Of a DNA stretch of 64,000 nt, positions 1-12,529 are shown piece by piece. Made by a program: the position numbers and the translations under genes. Each line of letters opens with the position of its first letter. Within the stretch, counting starts at the first letter, position 1. This stretch comes from Welwitschia mirabilis. Its lineage: Eukaryota > Gnetophyta > Gnetopsida > Welwitschiales. The notes beneath the pieces were generated by a model. It searched no databases. It was not told where the DNA came from and was given only the letters and a program-made list of their open reading frames with translations. The stretch is from assembly GCA_051453625.1 (NCBI GenBank), contig JBOZIK010000001.1, forward strand, positions 17,246,295 through 17,310,294, read 5' to 3'.

Positions 1-420
1 GTATCCATGATAATGAGACAGTTAGATCCCTTATTACATCACTAGATGTTTGTCTCCTCATGGATCCTAAGCATCCTCTTCTTCTTTCCTTCCTTTTAAG
101 CCAGCTGTTGAATCACAATTCATTACGCATAGAAAATAAAAGTGATTTTGCACTATATTTTATACCTCCCTTTTTATACTTTGTATACTAAAAACCTTCT
201 TCTAACATTATATAGATATATCATTTTTCTAGCATGATGTACTCATTTCTTTTTTACTTTTACATGTTTATCTATTAAGTTTTGTCATGAGGATTTATTT
301 ATACTTGGGCAAATATTTCATTTTTGACTGTTTATTTTAGTGAGGTCTATTCATTATGTTTAATTGGTTATCTATAAAAATTAAATTTTATCATAAGTTC
401 TAGATTTTAAAGATTTTTTC
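1..420. other. AT-rich sequence, possible outer part of a 5' LTR
   Basis: No gene is visible. The stretch lies just upstream of the LTR-like repeat that begins near 421. The matching repeat near 12.1 kb has about 300 bases of AT-rich sequence between a purine run and its recognisable part. This stretch could therefore be the first part of the same LTR, but the similarity is too weak to place a boundary. Confidence 0.3.
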
Positions 421-1740
421 TGACCCTATCATCCCCTGCATTGTCTAGATGATGACCTAGAGGATCGACTGCTAAGCTTACATAGGTGTTTTATTCAGTG
501 TTTCTGAATTATCAAAAATTAAATTTTATATCTTTAAAATATTCTACAAATCCTTCTAAGATACTTTCTTCAAGTATCCTAGTTATTTTATTATCTAATA
601 AGTTGGCTCATAAATGTGGTTTACCATCTAGTTTTGTCAAACATTGACAAGGCTAATTGGTAGGCTATGTTGCAATGCTAACTTATACATATTTAATAGG
701 GTATTCTAAGTTGTTTTATAGGTAAATAGATAGGTAAATACTTCATTTCCATGGTAATAGAGAGCTAAGATTAAAAGTATGAAAATATGCAATCTCCATG
801 ATAGTTCACAAGTATTCTAAACAAATATAAATACTTTGTATTTCTGATGATAACTTCATTCAAACATAAAGGTTAATGTAATGATTAAATAATTATTGAA
901 GGCCATCACGCATCCCATCATTTAGATAATGGTATGAATGAATGTGCTAACTAGATTCTAAGATTTGATTGGCAGCAGACATGAGGTGGCATCTTCTCCT
1001 CTATTATGGGTGTTACAACAATGTTGTAACACCCATACTAAACATTTACTAAAATTTTACCACTTATATTTATGTTTTCTCTTTGCACAGCCGTTTTGGT
1101 TTACCTGCATCTTTCTATCTTTATTGTTATGTGTATTTAGTTAATAAAGAGAGATCTTCTCCTTGACTCTTAATTATCTTTATTTGCATTCAATATTCTC
1201 ATGATAGAAGATTGAAGGGCCAAAGATCCATACTATATTTTCAAAGAGACATTTCCTTAGTGTTGGGCAGCATTTCCTCTATTGAGGTGCAGCTACTTTG
1301 TAACACAGATGTAGTGTGATTCTTAACACAAAAATATTTTCTTTTTGTGCTTTAATGTGTGAATGTTTCTCTCCCTCATAGTTTATGTTGCTTGAGATTT
1401 GATGATAGTTTCTCTTATGATATAGGTTATGAGGGTAACCTTTATTAAGATTATGCTTAGTTAGTTTAGGTTAAGTGCATTGTTATTTTCTTTTTCTAGA
1501 TTAGCTTTGCATTATGTATTTCTTTTCATTTTCATGCATTGCAAGTTATTTCTATAGATTAATATACTAGTTTTTTCCTTTTGAAAAAAACTCTCTTACT
1601 TCATACTTTGATCTTTAACATATTACAACATTAAGATTAGCTCCCAACTATATTAGTATGTTGTGTTTATGCATTATTATTTGTGATTAACAAAATTCTA
1701 CTAAGGATGTAAACATTACATAAATATGAACTGCATCACC
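421..1740 (+). repeat. LTR-like repeat, presumed 5' LTR of Ty3/gypsy element A
   Basis: The stretch matches 14870-16310 along most of its length, in the same order and orientation. It also matches 12121-12525 and 60243-60668 over its first half. Shared landmarks are the block around 666-730 (a TATTTAATAGGGTATT core), a block near 1190-1330 (GATAGAAGATTGAAGGG) and a block near 1625-1740. It precedes a decayed gag-pol in the same orientation, so I infer that it is the 5' LTR plus perhaps part of the leader. The exact termini and the tRNA primer site could not be recognised. The copies differ at many positions, so the insertion is old. Confidence 0.6.
1005..1037. repeat. perfect 33-nt palindrome (16-bp arms)
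   Basis: The arm TATGGGTGTTACAACA at 1005-1020 is followed by a single A at 1021 and by its exact reverse complement at 1022-1037. It lies inside the LTR-like repeat. The related copy near 60610-60650 keeps the flanks but not the palindrome. Confidence 0.9.
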
Positions 1741-2855
1741 TGAAAAGGATGCAATAGCATTTTTCATACTCTATAGTATTACATGCAAAGGAGAATACAA
1801 GTCTTAATGCATATTTATGTAACAATTGGTATTTTTATATAAAGCTAAAAAGCATATTCAAGTATCACTGTGTACATACTTTATTACTTAAAAAAGTAAT
1901 ATTATCTCTATTTATTTTTATTTGTGTAGTTGAACATAAATTAGGATAATTAATAATAATTAGAAATAAGTATTATCTAGCTTTTCATCTAACTTCTATT
2001 ATGCTTTATTACTTTCACCATTCCCCCTTACTGTAATATATGTACATAGTAATTTAGTAGTAATAAACCAACCTGACTAGTTTAAGTAACCTTACTATGA
2101 TATTATTGTAATGATGCATTTTGAAGTAAATGGTTGAATCTCAACTATTTCTTTAGTAAGCCTTTGATTATTTTAATTTAATAGTGTGAAGTTACTTTTA
2201 GATTTATAATCGCATATTTTTTTCCCTTTTGTTAGTATCATTTTATCTGGTTTGATATTATTTAGTGATTTTTTTACACTTATTTCATCATATAATAGTT
2301 CTTTTTTTTTTTTTTTTGCATGTTTTGATTTGCATTCCAAAAACAATACCTTATCATCCCACTTATCATCTAAATAAGATCTCATGACAATGGATTGTAA
2401 AACATTGTAAAACTAGGATTTTCATTTTTATAAGAGCTAAGGTTTTTCCTATCGCCCCCTCTATCATCTAGATGAATCAGAGGATGACTATCAATTTTCA
2501 TTTTGTATTATTTCATGATTTTACTTTTTTATGTTTTTTTTTTATTTTTTATATCTTTTGTCATCTAGGTACATTATCCGAACAACCATAGAGATGAAGT
2601 TTATACAAATAGAACTAACCATGCTAGAACATGGCAAACTTGGATAAAAAGATAAAGTACCAAAGAGAGCGACTACTGATCAATGAAAAAATCCAAGAAG
2701 TTCTGATTGACTATGAATTAAACCTAAGTATGCACACCCTAGGTACATAAACTATTCCAAGAATTAAAGTTTTTTTTTCATTTCTTATTTTTTAATCTAA
2801 TTTTTTAAGAGAAAATTTTTCAACAGAAAGTTTAAAAGAAAATAGTTTTATTGTA
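1741..2855 (+). other. leader region between LTR-like repeat and gag; no gene seen
   Basis: This AT-rich stretch has stops in every frame. It would be the untranslated leader of the gypsy element. A near-palindrome ATCATCTAGATGAATC occurs at 2463-2478 and a half copy near 2559-2570. Related motifs recur elsewhere in the complex. No protein similarity was recognised. Confidence 0.4.
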
Positions 2856-4470
2856 ATGTCAAATTCTACACAAAAACAAAAAAAAGTAGCTTCATCTAAT
2901 TTCCCTCTTACGACAAGAACCTCCACTAACCTTGTAAATCCAAATTCTAATGTTACTCTTCAAAAATAATTGTAAATCAAAAAATGAAATCAAAGATTCT
3001 TTTGACCTACCTACTAGTAATGATATCAAGTTAATAAATCTAAATGCGTATTCTATTTTTAATGGCGAACATGATGAAGATCCATTTAACAAATAGCTGA
3101 CATTGAACAATTATTTCTTACTTGTAAAAAATGCTAAAAAATAAATTAATAATTATACTTACATGGTTATCTTTCCCCTGATATTAAAAGGAAAAGGGAA
3201 ATTATGGCTAAGACCTATTCCACGTAAAAATATAAAAACATGAAATCAAGTTGAAGAAGCCTTTATAAAAAGATTTATAAGTGAAAAAATAATAAAAAAT
3301 GAAAGAAAGAGATAACAAATTTTTAGCAATAACTTAATAGAGATTATGCCTCTACTTATGAATGATTTTTCATTATAATACATTCTAATCTCATTGGTGC
3401 ATCCATTCAAAAAGAATTAATAGACTATTTATGTAGTTCACTTAGTAGCCAAACTAAACAACTTTTAGATTTTTCATGTGATGAAAATTTAATGAGCATT
3501 ACATTAGAAAATGTATGGAGATTATTAGGAGAACTAGTAGAATAAGTCAAATATGGCCTAAACCAACATCTAAAGAAACTTGTACTATAATCCAAATTAT
3601 AAAAGATCTTAAAGAAGTAAAACAAGAAAAGGAAAAAGTAAAAATCAAAAAAAAAAATCAATAATTATAATTAATGATTTTACAACAACATTAGAAAAAT
3701 ATACTTAAGTGATTCTATATGTAAAATTGGCCATTGAAAATAATATGATTTCAACTTGTGATTTGTGTAAAGATAACTATCCTAGGACTAAAGAGTTTCT
3801 TTTATTACTAACTTATAAAGAGAAAATTTATGAATATATGTGTGCATTCAAGTAAAAGTCTTTAAACTCTAAAAATCAAAACCAAAATCAAAATCAATTT
3901 CAACATAGGATGAATGGATAATCTAATTTTTAATCTTTTGAGAACAAATTCAAAACCTTTTAAACAAATCATCCAAATTTCCAACTATTTATAAATAGAC
4001 TTAAAAATGTAAACTTTTAATCAAATAACTCTTACTTCCAACCAAGTTGCTCAAATTATCAAGCAAGCATATCAAATTCTCAAAATTAATATGACCTACT
4101 TATAAATGCCATTGATGAATTAATAGAATCTCAAGAGAATAAAAATTCAAACATTGAAAATATGATAATTGTTTTTTTAAAAAAATATGCTTACAAATCA
4201 AAGACCATAAGGATTACTTGTAATACAACTTTTACCAAATGCTAATAAAGTAAGAAAAGTTTATAAGGTTGTAACAAGAAGTGAAAATGATATAACACCT
4301 CCTACCCATAAGGATTTAACTTCTAAAAATAATAAGAAAGATGAAGAACAAGAAGAGGATATTGAAATATTATAAAATCATACCTTTCCTTATCCTTTAA
4401 GTGATAAACTTAATAAGAGAAATTCTTCTTAACATAAAGGAAAGAAACTTGCTACCACGATAGATTAAAT
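2856..4470 (+). pseudogene. decayed gag of Ty3/gypsy element A
   Basis: An ATG at 2856 opens about 38 codons rich in Ser, Asn and Thr. The frame then breaks repeatedly by stops and small indels. Further on the translation still shows gag landmarks. FNGEHDEDPFN lies near 3055-3090. A capsid-like stretch near 3380-3540 reads QTKQLLDFSCDENLM, the counterpart of the conserved TR-LLDAA-GGS block of Athila/Tat gags. A zinc-knuckle relic STCDLCKDNYPRTKEF lies near 3753-3800. A later stretch near 4215-4290 corresponds to the known LPSNT-x-PNP segment before the protease. Many stops sit where Gln would be expected. The same gag family recurs at 61522-63390. It is clearly non-functional. Confidence 0.8.
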
Positions 4471-4870
4471 ATCGATCCTAACTTTGATAACAATCTTAAA
4501 GCCTTAATGCAAGATGTGAGTATAAATTTACCAATTTGGAAACTCTTGTAAGAAAACCTTAAATATTTTAGGCTATGTAAAGATCTAATTAGGAGGAAAT
4601 AAAAACAAACCATATCTAGTAAAGTCTTCCTAGNNNNNNNNNNNNNNNNNNNNNNNNNNNNNNNNNNNNNNNNNTTTAAAGATCCTAGGGTAGCAATAAT
4701 TAGCATTACTTTAGAAGAAAATAAAAGAATTAAGGAAGCTTTAAATGATATAGGATTAAGTATTAACATTATGCATTTATAAATTTATCAATGACTTAGT
4801 TTGAAAAGTAGAATTGAGCCTATACATATTATCTTAAAATTGATGGATCCATGAGTAAAGAAATCTTTAG
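4471..4870 (+). pseudogene. decayed aspartic protease region of gypsy element A
   Basis: After a 41-base gap (4634-4674) the translation reads FKDPRVAIISITLEENK and continues to ALNDIGLSIN. That is the relic of the plant gypsy protease centre, normally of the form LLDLGASVN, with the catalytic Asp still present. The following sequence matches the usual region downstream of the active site. The stretch just before the gap resembles the NIPLxxxL-x-NPKYxRxCKDL segment that precedes the protease. Stops and the gap make it inactive. Confidence 0.65.
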
Positions 4871-5589
4871 GAGTAATAATGTATTTGGTAATTTAAATTA
4901 AGAAAATTTCTATTTAATATTTGTAATTGTTATTAGAGTTAAGTATAGTGGAGGTTATCCACTACTTCTAGATAGAGTATTTTATGCAACAATCCATTGT
5001 ATTATTAATATAAGAATTAAAATGGTGGAGTATCACTTAGGAAATAAAGAGTTTACATTAAATTTTTTGGTGCTACTAAAAAAGTCCTAGATAATAAGTG
5101 AAATGTAGAGGAATAAATTAAGTCAACATTATTTTTATAGAATCATCCACTTTAAGAGAGACGGTTAATGCTTCATAAGCCTATCTTGTATGATGATCTA
5201 CTTAAAGTAAAAATTTTAAAAGCATTTGATGATGATGAACTTAATTATGAATGTTTAAGAATATACTATTTTGATCAAAAGAGTAAAGAAACTAAAATTT
5301 TAATCTATAAATAAGTTCAACATCTAAAAATAACTAAGAATCCATGTTTTGAGGAAGGTAATTTACCCCTGTCATCCAGATGATGATCAAAGATGATCAT
5401 TAACTCTGTGGAAAAATTAAGAAAAACTAAAAATCTAAATTTAAATCTGAAATCTTTACCTAGTGGACTAAAATATATCTTTCTTTATGATTATTAGAAT
5501 AAATCATTAATAATAAATGAGAATCTTTTCTCTCAATAAAATCTCACTTTTTAATTCTAAGCTCAATGTATTTTCTTAGACCCATAATG
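4871..5589 (+). other. linker between protease and reverse transcriptase of element A
   Basis: This is degraded pol sequence with stops in all frames. A CATCCAGATGATGA near-palindrome lies at 5371-5388. The position fits the poorly conserved protease-RT linker of gypsy pol. No separate gene is seen. Confidence 0.4.
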
Positions 5590-6480
5590 ATTCAATATCC
5601 ATTCTTACTTCCATTATTCAGTATAAAATCTATCTTAGAGATAATGCAAAACCTATTAGGCAACCCTAATGTAGATTAAATATTACCTGAAACAAGTCAT
5701 AAAAGATGAAATTATTAAATTAGTTGATTCTGAAATTATTTATACCATATTTGATAGTGAGTGGATTAGTGCTTTGATAATAGTACTTAAGAAAGAAGGG
5801 AAGTAGAGAATGTGTATTGATTTTAGGAAGCTAAATAAAGTAACAAAGAAAGAATANNNNNNNNNNNNNNNNNNNNNNNNNNNNNNNNNNNNNNNNNNNN
5901 NNNNNNNNNNNNNNNNNNNNNNNNNNNNNNNNNNNNNNNNNNNNNNNNNNNNNNNNTTGTCCTTTATATTTTCTTATCAAAATACTTCATAAAATTCAAG
6001 GGAATGCATTTTATTTCTTTCTTGATGGGTATAGTGATTATAATTAGGTTTTTATAGCTAGTGAAAATCAAGAAAAAACAATTTTCACTTTACTTTTTAG
6101 AACATTTAGTTCTAGACACATGCCTTTTGGATTTGGTAATGCTCCTAGTACTTTTTAACATGCAATAACGGGTATTTTTTCTAATATATTAGAGGATTCA
6201 ATTAAAATTTTTATGGATAACTTCTCAACCTTTAGTAAAGAATTTAAACAAATCTTATAAAGGTTAGAGAAAGTTCTTGATATATGCATTAAAAGTGGTA
6301 TACATTTAAGTTGGAAGAAGATTTTCTTTCTATTTGATAATGGAATTGTCTTAGATCATCACATTCTAATAAAGGAATTGGGATGAACCCTAAAAAATAA
6401 GTATCATTAAAAACCTAACTCCTCTAATAAATATAAAATAAGTTTGGTATTTCCCTGGTTATTGTAATTTTTATCATTGT
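5590..6480 (+). pseudogene. decayed reverse transcriptase of gypsy element A
   Basis: Landmarks in order are AKPIRQP near 5648, the segment MCIDFRKLNKVTKKE at 5810-5854, a 100-base gap (5857-5956), FLDGYSDYN near 6012-6050, HMPFGFGNAPSTF near 6118-6160, and IKIFMDNFSTFSKEF near 6204-6246. These are the classic RT motifs of Ty3/gypsy elements. The catalytic motif normally reads MDDF. Here the second Asp is Asn (AAC at 6219-6221), which fits G-to-A decay. The Gln after PSTF is now TAA. The enzyme is dead. Confidence 0.85.
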
Positions 6481-6559
6481 TTTATTTAGAATTATACTAA
6501 AATTTGTAAACCACTTCAATTGTTACTTGAAAAAGAATCTAAATTTGAATGGAATAAAT

Positions 6560-7020
6560 TTTTTAAACTTTCTTTTAAAACACTTAGAGATAAAATTTCT
6601 TTAGCACCTCTTGTAATGGGATCCAATTGAAATAAAGAGTTTAAATTAATATATGATGCTAGTAATATTATCATAAATGGTGTTCTTGGATAAAAGTATC
6701 AAAATGATTTTAAAGTTATATCTTATCTTATAAAAAATTTATCTAAATCTTAAATGAATTATACTACCACCAAGAAAGAGGTGTTAGCCATAATATTTTA
6801 CCTTGATAATCTTAGACACTATCTTTTAGGCTTTTGTATAAATTTTTACACCAACTATGCAACCATTAGATACCTCATAACTAAAAATAATTCTAGTGCT
6901 AGACTCATTAGATGAATCCTTCTCATATAAGAATTTAATATTACCATCATTGATAAAGTAAAAGAACATAAAATTGTTGTAGATCATTTGTTATGCATTA
7001 TTTCTTTTTTTGATGATCTT
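6560..7020 (+). pseudogene. decayed RNase H domain of gypsy element A
   Basis: The translation keeps LIYDASNIIINGVLG, the relic of the C-DASD-x-VGAVLGQ motif. It also keeps MNYTTTKKEVLAIIF near 6754-6800, LRHYLLGF, and YATIRYLITKN, the counterpart of the YTDHAALKYL block. Stops replace Gln and Trp. The domain follows the RT directly, as expected for Ty3/gypsy pol. Confidence 0.8.
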
Positions 7021-7079
7021 ATAATTGATAATTCTTTTCTAGATGAATAATTTTTTATCATATCTTCTACTCATCCTCC

Positions 7080-8330
7080 TCTTTGGTATGCTAACATAGT
7101 TTATGAAAACACTATAAAATTAGAGTCATAATTAAAAAAAATCTTATTTCTATAGAATAATTAATTATGAATGGATAGAGCCACATATTTATTATAGGTG
7201 CAAAGACTAAATCATGAGAAAATATGTGCCTAAATGGGAAAAATTAGACATCTTTTATCTTTGCTATGGTGATGTTTTTGGAGGTCATTTTTGTGAATAG
7301 AAAATAGTAATGAAAATTCTTAAATTTAGTTTTTATTGGCCTAGTCTTTTTCAGGACTCTTTTAATTTTACTAGAAGGTGTGATGATTGTTAATGTTATG
7401 GTATCCTTATTCATTTTCATGATGTAATCCTTAAATATATTGTTAAATTTAAACCTTTTAATTATTAAGGAATTTATTTTATAAGCCCTATTAAACCACC
7501 TTTTAATAATAAGAATTACCTTTTAGTGGCTATTGATTTTGTTACTAAATGGGTTAAAGCTATTCCTACTTTTACGAATGATGCCTATACTATTTGTAAT
7601 TTATTAGAACATACATTTTTCAATGTTTTAATTATTCTAGAACTATTATTAGTAATTAAGAAACTCATTTTATAAATCATCTTTTTAAGAGACTTCTTTT
7701 ATTCATTGGAACTAAATATAGAGTAGCTTATGCTTATCATTCACAAACCAATAACCAAGCTGAAAATGCAAATAGAGAAATTAAGAAAATTCTTTAAAAA
7801 CTTATCTATATTAATAAGATATTTTAAACTTATAAGCTTAATAATGTTATTTTGTCTTGGTGTAATCCTTGGTATAATTCTCTTAGTTTTTCAGCTTATG
7901 AAGTTGTGTATGAAAGAGTTTTTGTTTTACCAATTGATAGGTGTTATAACTCTTAGTGTTATTCCCATCAACTTAATCTTGTAGAGCTTCATGAAAATAT
8001 TAAAAATATATTAGTACAATTTAATTATTTTAATAAAAAATGCACACATGTCATACATCATCAACTCATTCACAAAGCCCAAGCTGAGTTTAAACATGAT
8101 AAAAAGTTATTTCATAAAACGTTTAAACCTAGTTAACTTTTTCATTTATACAATACTAGAGTGCATATTTTACACAAAAAATTAACTTTTAAATGATTAG
8201 GTCCTTACCTTATAGAGAAAGTACATTCTGCTGGTTCTATTAAGATTTTTGACTTAGATAGTAGGAAGATTTAGAAAGTTCATGAATAAAGGTTAAAAGT
8301 ATATGAAAACCCTTTTGATGAAATCTTGAA
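7080..8330 (+). pseudogene. decayed integrase of gypsy element A
   Basis: A GGHF segment with the FYWPSLF-D and CDDC remnants of the zinc-binding domain lies near 7270-7390. The catalytic core reads NYLLVAIDFVTKWVKAI near 7509-7565. Further on, YHSQTNNQAENANREIKK at 7735-7785 is the typical core end. The C-terminal region, with stretches such as LIHKAQAEFKHDKKLFHK and LGPYLIEKVHSAGSIKI, runs to about 8300. The order matches an Athila/Tat-type pol. The part from about 7828 onward is present a second time at 12530-13035. Many stops and indels make it inactive. Confidence 0.85.
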
Positions 8331-10579
8331 TATGAAAGAAGCAATTGTCTGAAAGATTTTCTTTGATGAGAAGAACTTCTTCCCTATCATTGTTTGAATT
8401 CTCTGTTAGTCTATTTCTTTGATAAGTATTATGATATTACTTAATCATCTTCAACTTGACTTATGTATTTTTTTTATTAGTTTTTAGGACTAGTATTCAT
8501 ACTTGTGTATTTTATAGTGATAAGATTGGATTGATATAATCTTAAGATATTCACATATCTATAAAAATCATTTTGATGGAAAATTCCTTAGTTGTTCTAT
8601 TTTTTTTAATGGTTTAAGGTCTTTGGTTGTTTAGGTGTATTCTTTTCTTTCTTTCATCTCACTTCTTTACCTTTGTCTTTTTGAGTATGTGATCATGTAA
8701 AAATTATTTAAAAAAAAGTAAAAAGAAAAAAATAATGACTATGATCTATTATATCTGTGCTAAAATACATGATCAATGTAATGTCCTACTACAGTAGGGT
8801 AAATGTTTTTTAAAAAAAAATATTTTGTAGTATTAGTAGCTATGGTACTCCACTGGGATAAGGCAGGAGGTGGGGATGGCAAAGACGGGGGTTAATTGGC
8901 CATGCTTCATAGGTTATTACTTCTCTAATTATGGTTTCACTTCCCTCATTATGAAAATTAGTAATAAAACTTTATGGATATGGGATTAGTGGTGTTCTTG
9001 AAATTATCAAAGGTATTATTTATTTTTTAGACTCTTAGTATTCCCACATAACCATTTCACTTTTGAGGATTTGGGTGTGTTTTAGGGTGTGAGTAGGTGA
9101 GTTTATTTGTGAGTAGCTTTTAGTCTTATCATTTATTATTTTAAGTAGTTAATCTTTGGTGTCATCATAATAATTGCATTTTTTAGTGGAACTTTATGAA
9201 GTTAATAAATTTTATTATGAATTTTTCTTAGGTGGCTTTATGATATCTTACAAAAGGGTTTATCTTTTTCATGTTCCTAGTTATCCATATTCATTCTATT
9301 TTTCTTTGATTATTTGCTTTATTATTTCAAATTCATTTTCGTACTTTTTTCATTATCATTTTTAAGATCTTATTATTTAGGAGTTTTCTAATTATATTTT
9401 TCATTTTCACTTGTGTTGTTTTATTAATTAAAGTTAACTTCTTTTAGCATTTTGAACATATGATATTATTTTGTGCTTAGATGATTTTTTTTTAAATAAA
9501 TTTGATATTATTACTTTGCATCTTTTGGATTTCTACATGTTTTTCATGCTAATTTTTTAATTCAAGCACATTTGTTTAGTTTTTTTAATCTAGATCTATC
9601 CTATTTAGTGCATTTTTATGATCTTATCTTTTGATTCTTTTGAGTTTTCTCATTCCTTACCCTTATTCATTATAATTCTTCATCATTCCCTATGTTTTGA
9701 GTTTGCTAATAAATTTTGATATTTTCATGCTACTATTTGATCCTTACTTGTTTAGCAAATATTTTCTTTTTTTCCTAAAACTTTTAAAGGTCTTATCATC
9801 CATTTGGTTATCAAAATAATAAGGTGGATGACAAATGATATTTTTTTCTAATAGTCATTCTAAGGCTATCATCAAGATAATGTGATCAAATGATAATGTG
9901 AAAAAAAATATAGCTTGAACTTTATTTTCGCCATTTTTCTTCATTATTGCATTATTTTTATCTATTCTTTTAAGAGATAATCATCATGTCAAGGCCTACC
10001 AACATCTTGAATATTTTACCCATAAGTTTAGTGCCCCAGATTATTAAATTTAAACAAATTTGCCAAAATGAGGTATGTTTTTCTCACCCTCATTATTTTT
10101 TGATTCTTTTCCTATTTTTTACCCTTTTATTACATAGTTTTCATGTATATTAATTAAATTTTCATGTTCTTCAATTTCTATCTATTAATTTTATTTTTGT
10201 CTATTATTTTATGAGATATCTAACTTTGTATATTTCACGAGGTAAAATTAAGCTTTTATTTTTAAATCTTATTTTCTCAAAAACCATAAATCAAAATGTA
10301 GTGTTCCTTATAGGTAAATTAATTAGTATAATGAGCTCTACACTTCTACTAGATTAGATTTTAGTTTAAGCACTTTTATTTTTAACCTTTTATGGGACCT
10401 ACTATTTTATACATTTTGATTTTTTTCATGTTTTACACTTGTTCATCAAATGATTAGGTAATATGGAATATATTAAATCTCTTATGAAGGTTAGGATATA
10501 TTTTCATGACTTTTGTACATAAAAACTGATATATGGGATAGTTTAGAGCTTTTAGGAGATGCATTTTAGTAATTTACAC
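8331..10579 (+). other. long untranslated region downstream of pol in element A
   Basis: No ORF of substance is present. The part to about 9720 has a diverged second copy at 13036-14420. An example shared block is the stretch around CATGCTTCATAGGTT at about 8901 and 13578. Long regions between pol and the 3' LTR are normal for Athila/Tat elements. From 9720 to 10579 I see only AT-rich sequence. Confidence 0.55.
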
Positions 10580-11790
10580 TTGATCTCATGATGTGCTTTG
10601 TGTTTATAACTAATTAGGCCATGCACATGATGAGCTAGATAGGTTGAGGCATAGGACAATGCATTGAAGTAGAGGCACGTACATTGGTACCACCTGTGAT
10701 TGAGCTTGTAGAGCTAGTTCATCCTCCACCTCACCAAGCATGATCTTATTCCATTCAGACAATTTCTGTCTATGTTGAAAGGCACTTTAGTAATTTTATG
10801 AATTGGATAGAGCTAGAGGTGGATCAGAGATAATATATATTTATCTCAAATGGATTTTGGATGCATAGGAAGCTTATTACACCTCAATGACTAGAGAGTT
10901 CTATGACATTATGTACATTGAAAGGTGATTTGATGCTCATGACTACCTAGTTAACATGATTATAGCTACTATCTATGGTTATGAGATATCTATTCCCCCA
11001 AGCCACATCACTACTATAATTATCTTAAGTGGCATTATGAGTATACACATTCACTCAACTGGTGGTATAAAGGAGTGTCATGCTTATGGCATAGAATTAC
11101 ATATAACAACTAACATTACTAGTTATATGAATAGAGTTTTAGTAACACATGTATCACCTACCTATTAAATTATTCATAGAGTATTGATATATAACATTAG
11201 TTCATCATAACAGTTATGTCATAATCCCTCATTTATAGATGTTGGCAGTATTTAGGCAAGGGAAGCAGAGGACTTATCAACATTTATTTGAAGGTGACAT
11301 AGGACCATGATTCAGGGTTAATAGCTATAGACTCTAGGATATTCATGCCTTCTCCTAGCTATGTTTAGATGATTTAGTATACCTTATTCTATGGGTAAGT
11401 ATAGGTTCACACATCTATAGACATCATCTTGTTACCTATAGGATGTCGACAACCAGATTTTAGGAGAGTAGAGAGATCTTGGGTATAGATATCTGTGGTT
11501 AGCATTATCATGGATAACATACAAGCTTTCTTAGTTGATACAGTAGAGGTCCTTAAAGAGGCTATGGACCAAGGCTTTACTAAGATACATCAGAGGATAT
11601 CCATAGTTGAGAGAAGAGTTTAGCACACTAAGAAGTAGTTGACAGATGTATTTCATCGTATATTATGCATTAAGTATGGTGTGATAATCAACATCCCAGA
11701 GGTAGTTAAAGTATAAGGAGATGAGATTATGCACTCCATTATGATAGTCCTTGATCATTATTTTCTCTCCATCTGCATTTGAAACTACTA
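10580..11790 (+). pseudogene. possible relic of a 3' (env-like position) ORF of element A
   Basis: This block has visibly higher GC than its flanks and longer open segments. One is 70 codons at 10956-11168, beginning MIIATIYGYEISIPPSHITT. Another stretch near 11560-11660 reads like a charged coiled coil ending in RISIVERRV. It sits between pol and a purine run that may prime the 3' LTR. That is where Athila-type elements carry their extra ORF. I cannot identify a domain, so the assignment rests on position and composition. Confidence 0.35.
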
Positions 11791-11813
11791 CACATCAGGC
11801 ATTTATTTTAGCA

Positions 11814-11826
11814 TAATGAGGGGAGT
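11814..11826 (+). other. candidate polypurine tract of element A
   Basis: The sequence ATAATGAGGGGAG is followed by TGATTTATTATG. A purine run followed by TG at this position would fit the priming site and the start of a 3' LTR. The match is short and the call tentative. Confidence 0.3.
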
Positions 11827-12120
11827 GATTTATTATGTTATGTTATGCATATTCCCTCCATGGATTGTATTAAAAACTCATGATTTTATATAAGCATGAT
11901 TTTTTGAGTATTATTATCATGTCCATCTTTTATTTTTAAGATATTATTATATATCATTTATATATTATTAAGATATTTTATTATGATATTTTTTATTACA
12001 TGTGATTATTTTTTATAATACATTGTACATTTAAGTGGAGAGATATTAATATTATTATGTTTAATGTTTATCTTTCTAGAAATTTTTTCACAGGCTTCTA
12101 TTTTTCAAAAATGATATTTG

Positions 12121-12525
12121 AGCCTGTTATCCCCTCCATTGTCTAGATGACCACTAGAATGACAATATGACCACTTAATCTATACAAGTGAATTTTTCAA
12201 TTACCTATATTTAAAGTTCTTATTTTGAATTCTGATATGTTTGAGATTATTTTTGAGTTTACTGTATATTTTCTTAGTTGATTTCTTATTAGTTAATTTA
12301 ACTTTCAATGATGATTGCTTGCTTGGTTTTGTTAAGGAGTGATAAAGTTAACTAAGAAGATATATTATGCTGTTAAATTATATGTATTTAATAGGGTATT
12401 TTGAGTAGTTTTCTAGGACATTAAATAGGTTTATGTTGAGTTTAGATGATAATAGAGAGCTAAGGAAAATATAATGAAAACTTGTAATCTTCATCACATT
12501 TGATAGAATTTAAGGTAAAACTTGG
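12121..12525 (+). repeat. truncated LTR-like repeat
   Basis: The stretch matches the beginning of the repeat at 421-1740. Both carry a TTGTCTAGATGA motif (441 and 12139), followed about 200 bases later by the TATTTAATAGGGTATTTT block near 12390 and AATAGAGAGCTAAG near 12450. The similarity stops near 12525, where the sequence changes abruptly to integrase. This looks like the outer part of the 3' LTR of element A joined to a second, deleted element. Confidence 0.6.
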
Positions 12526-12529
12526 GCTT

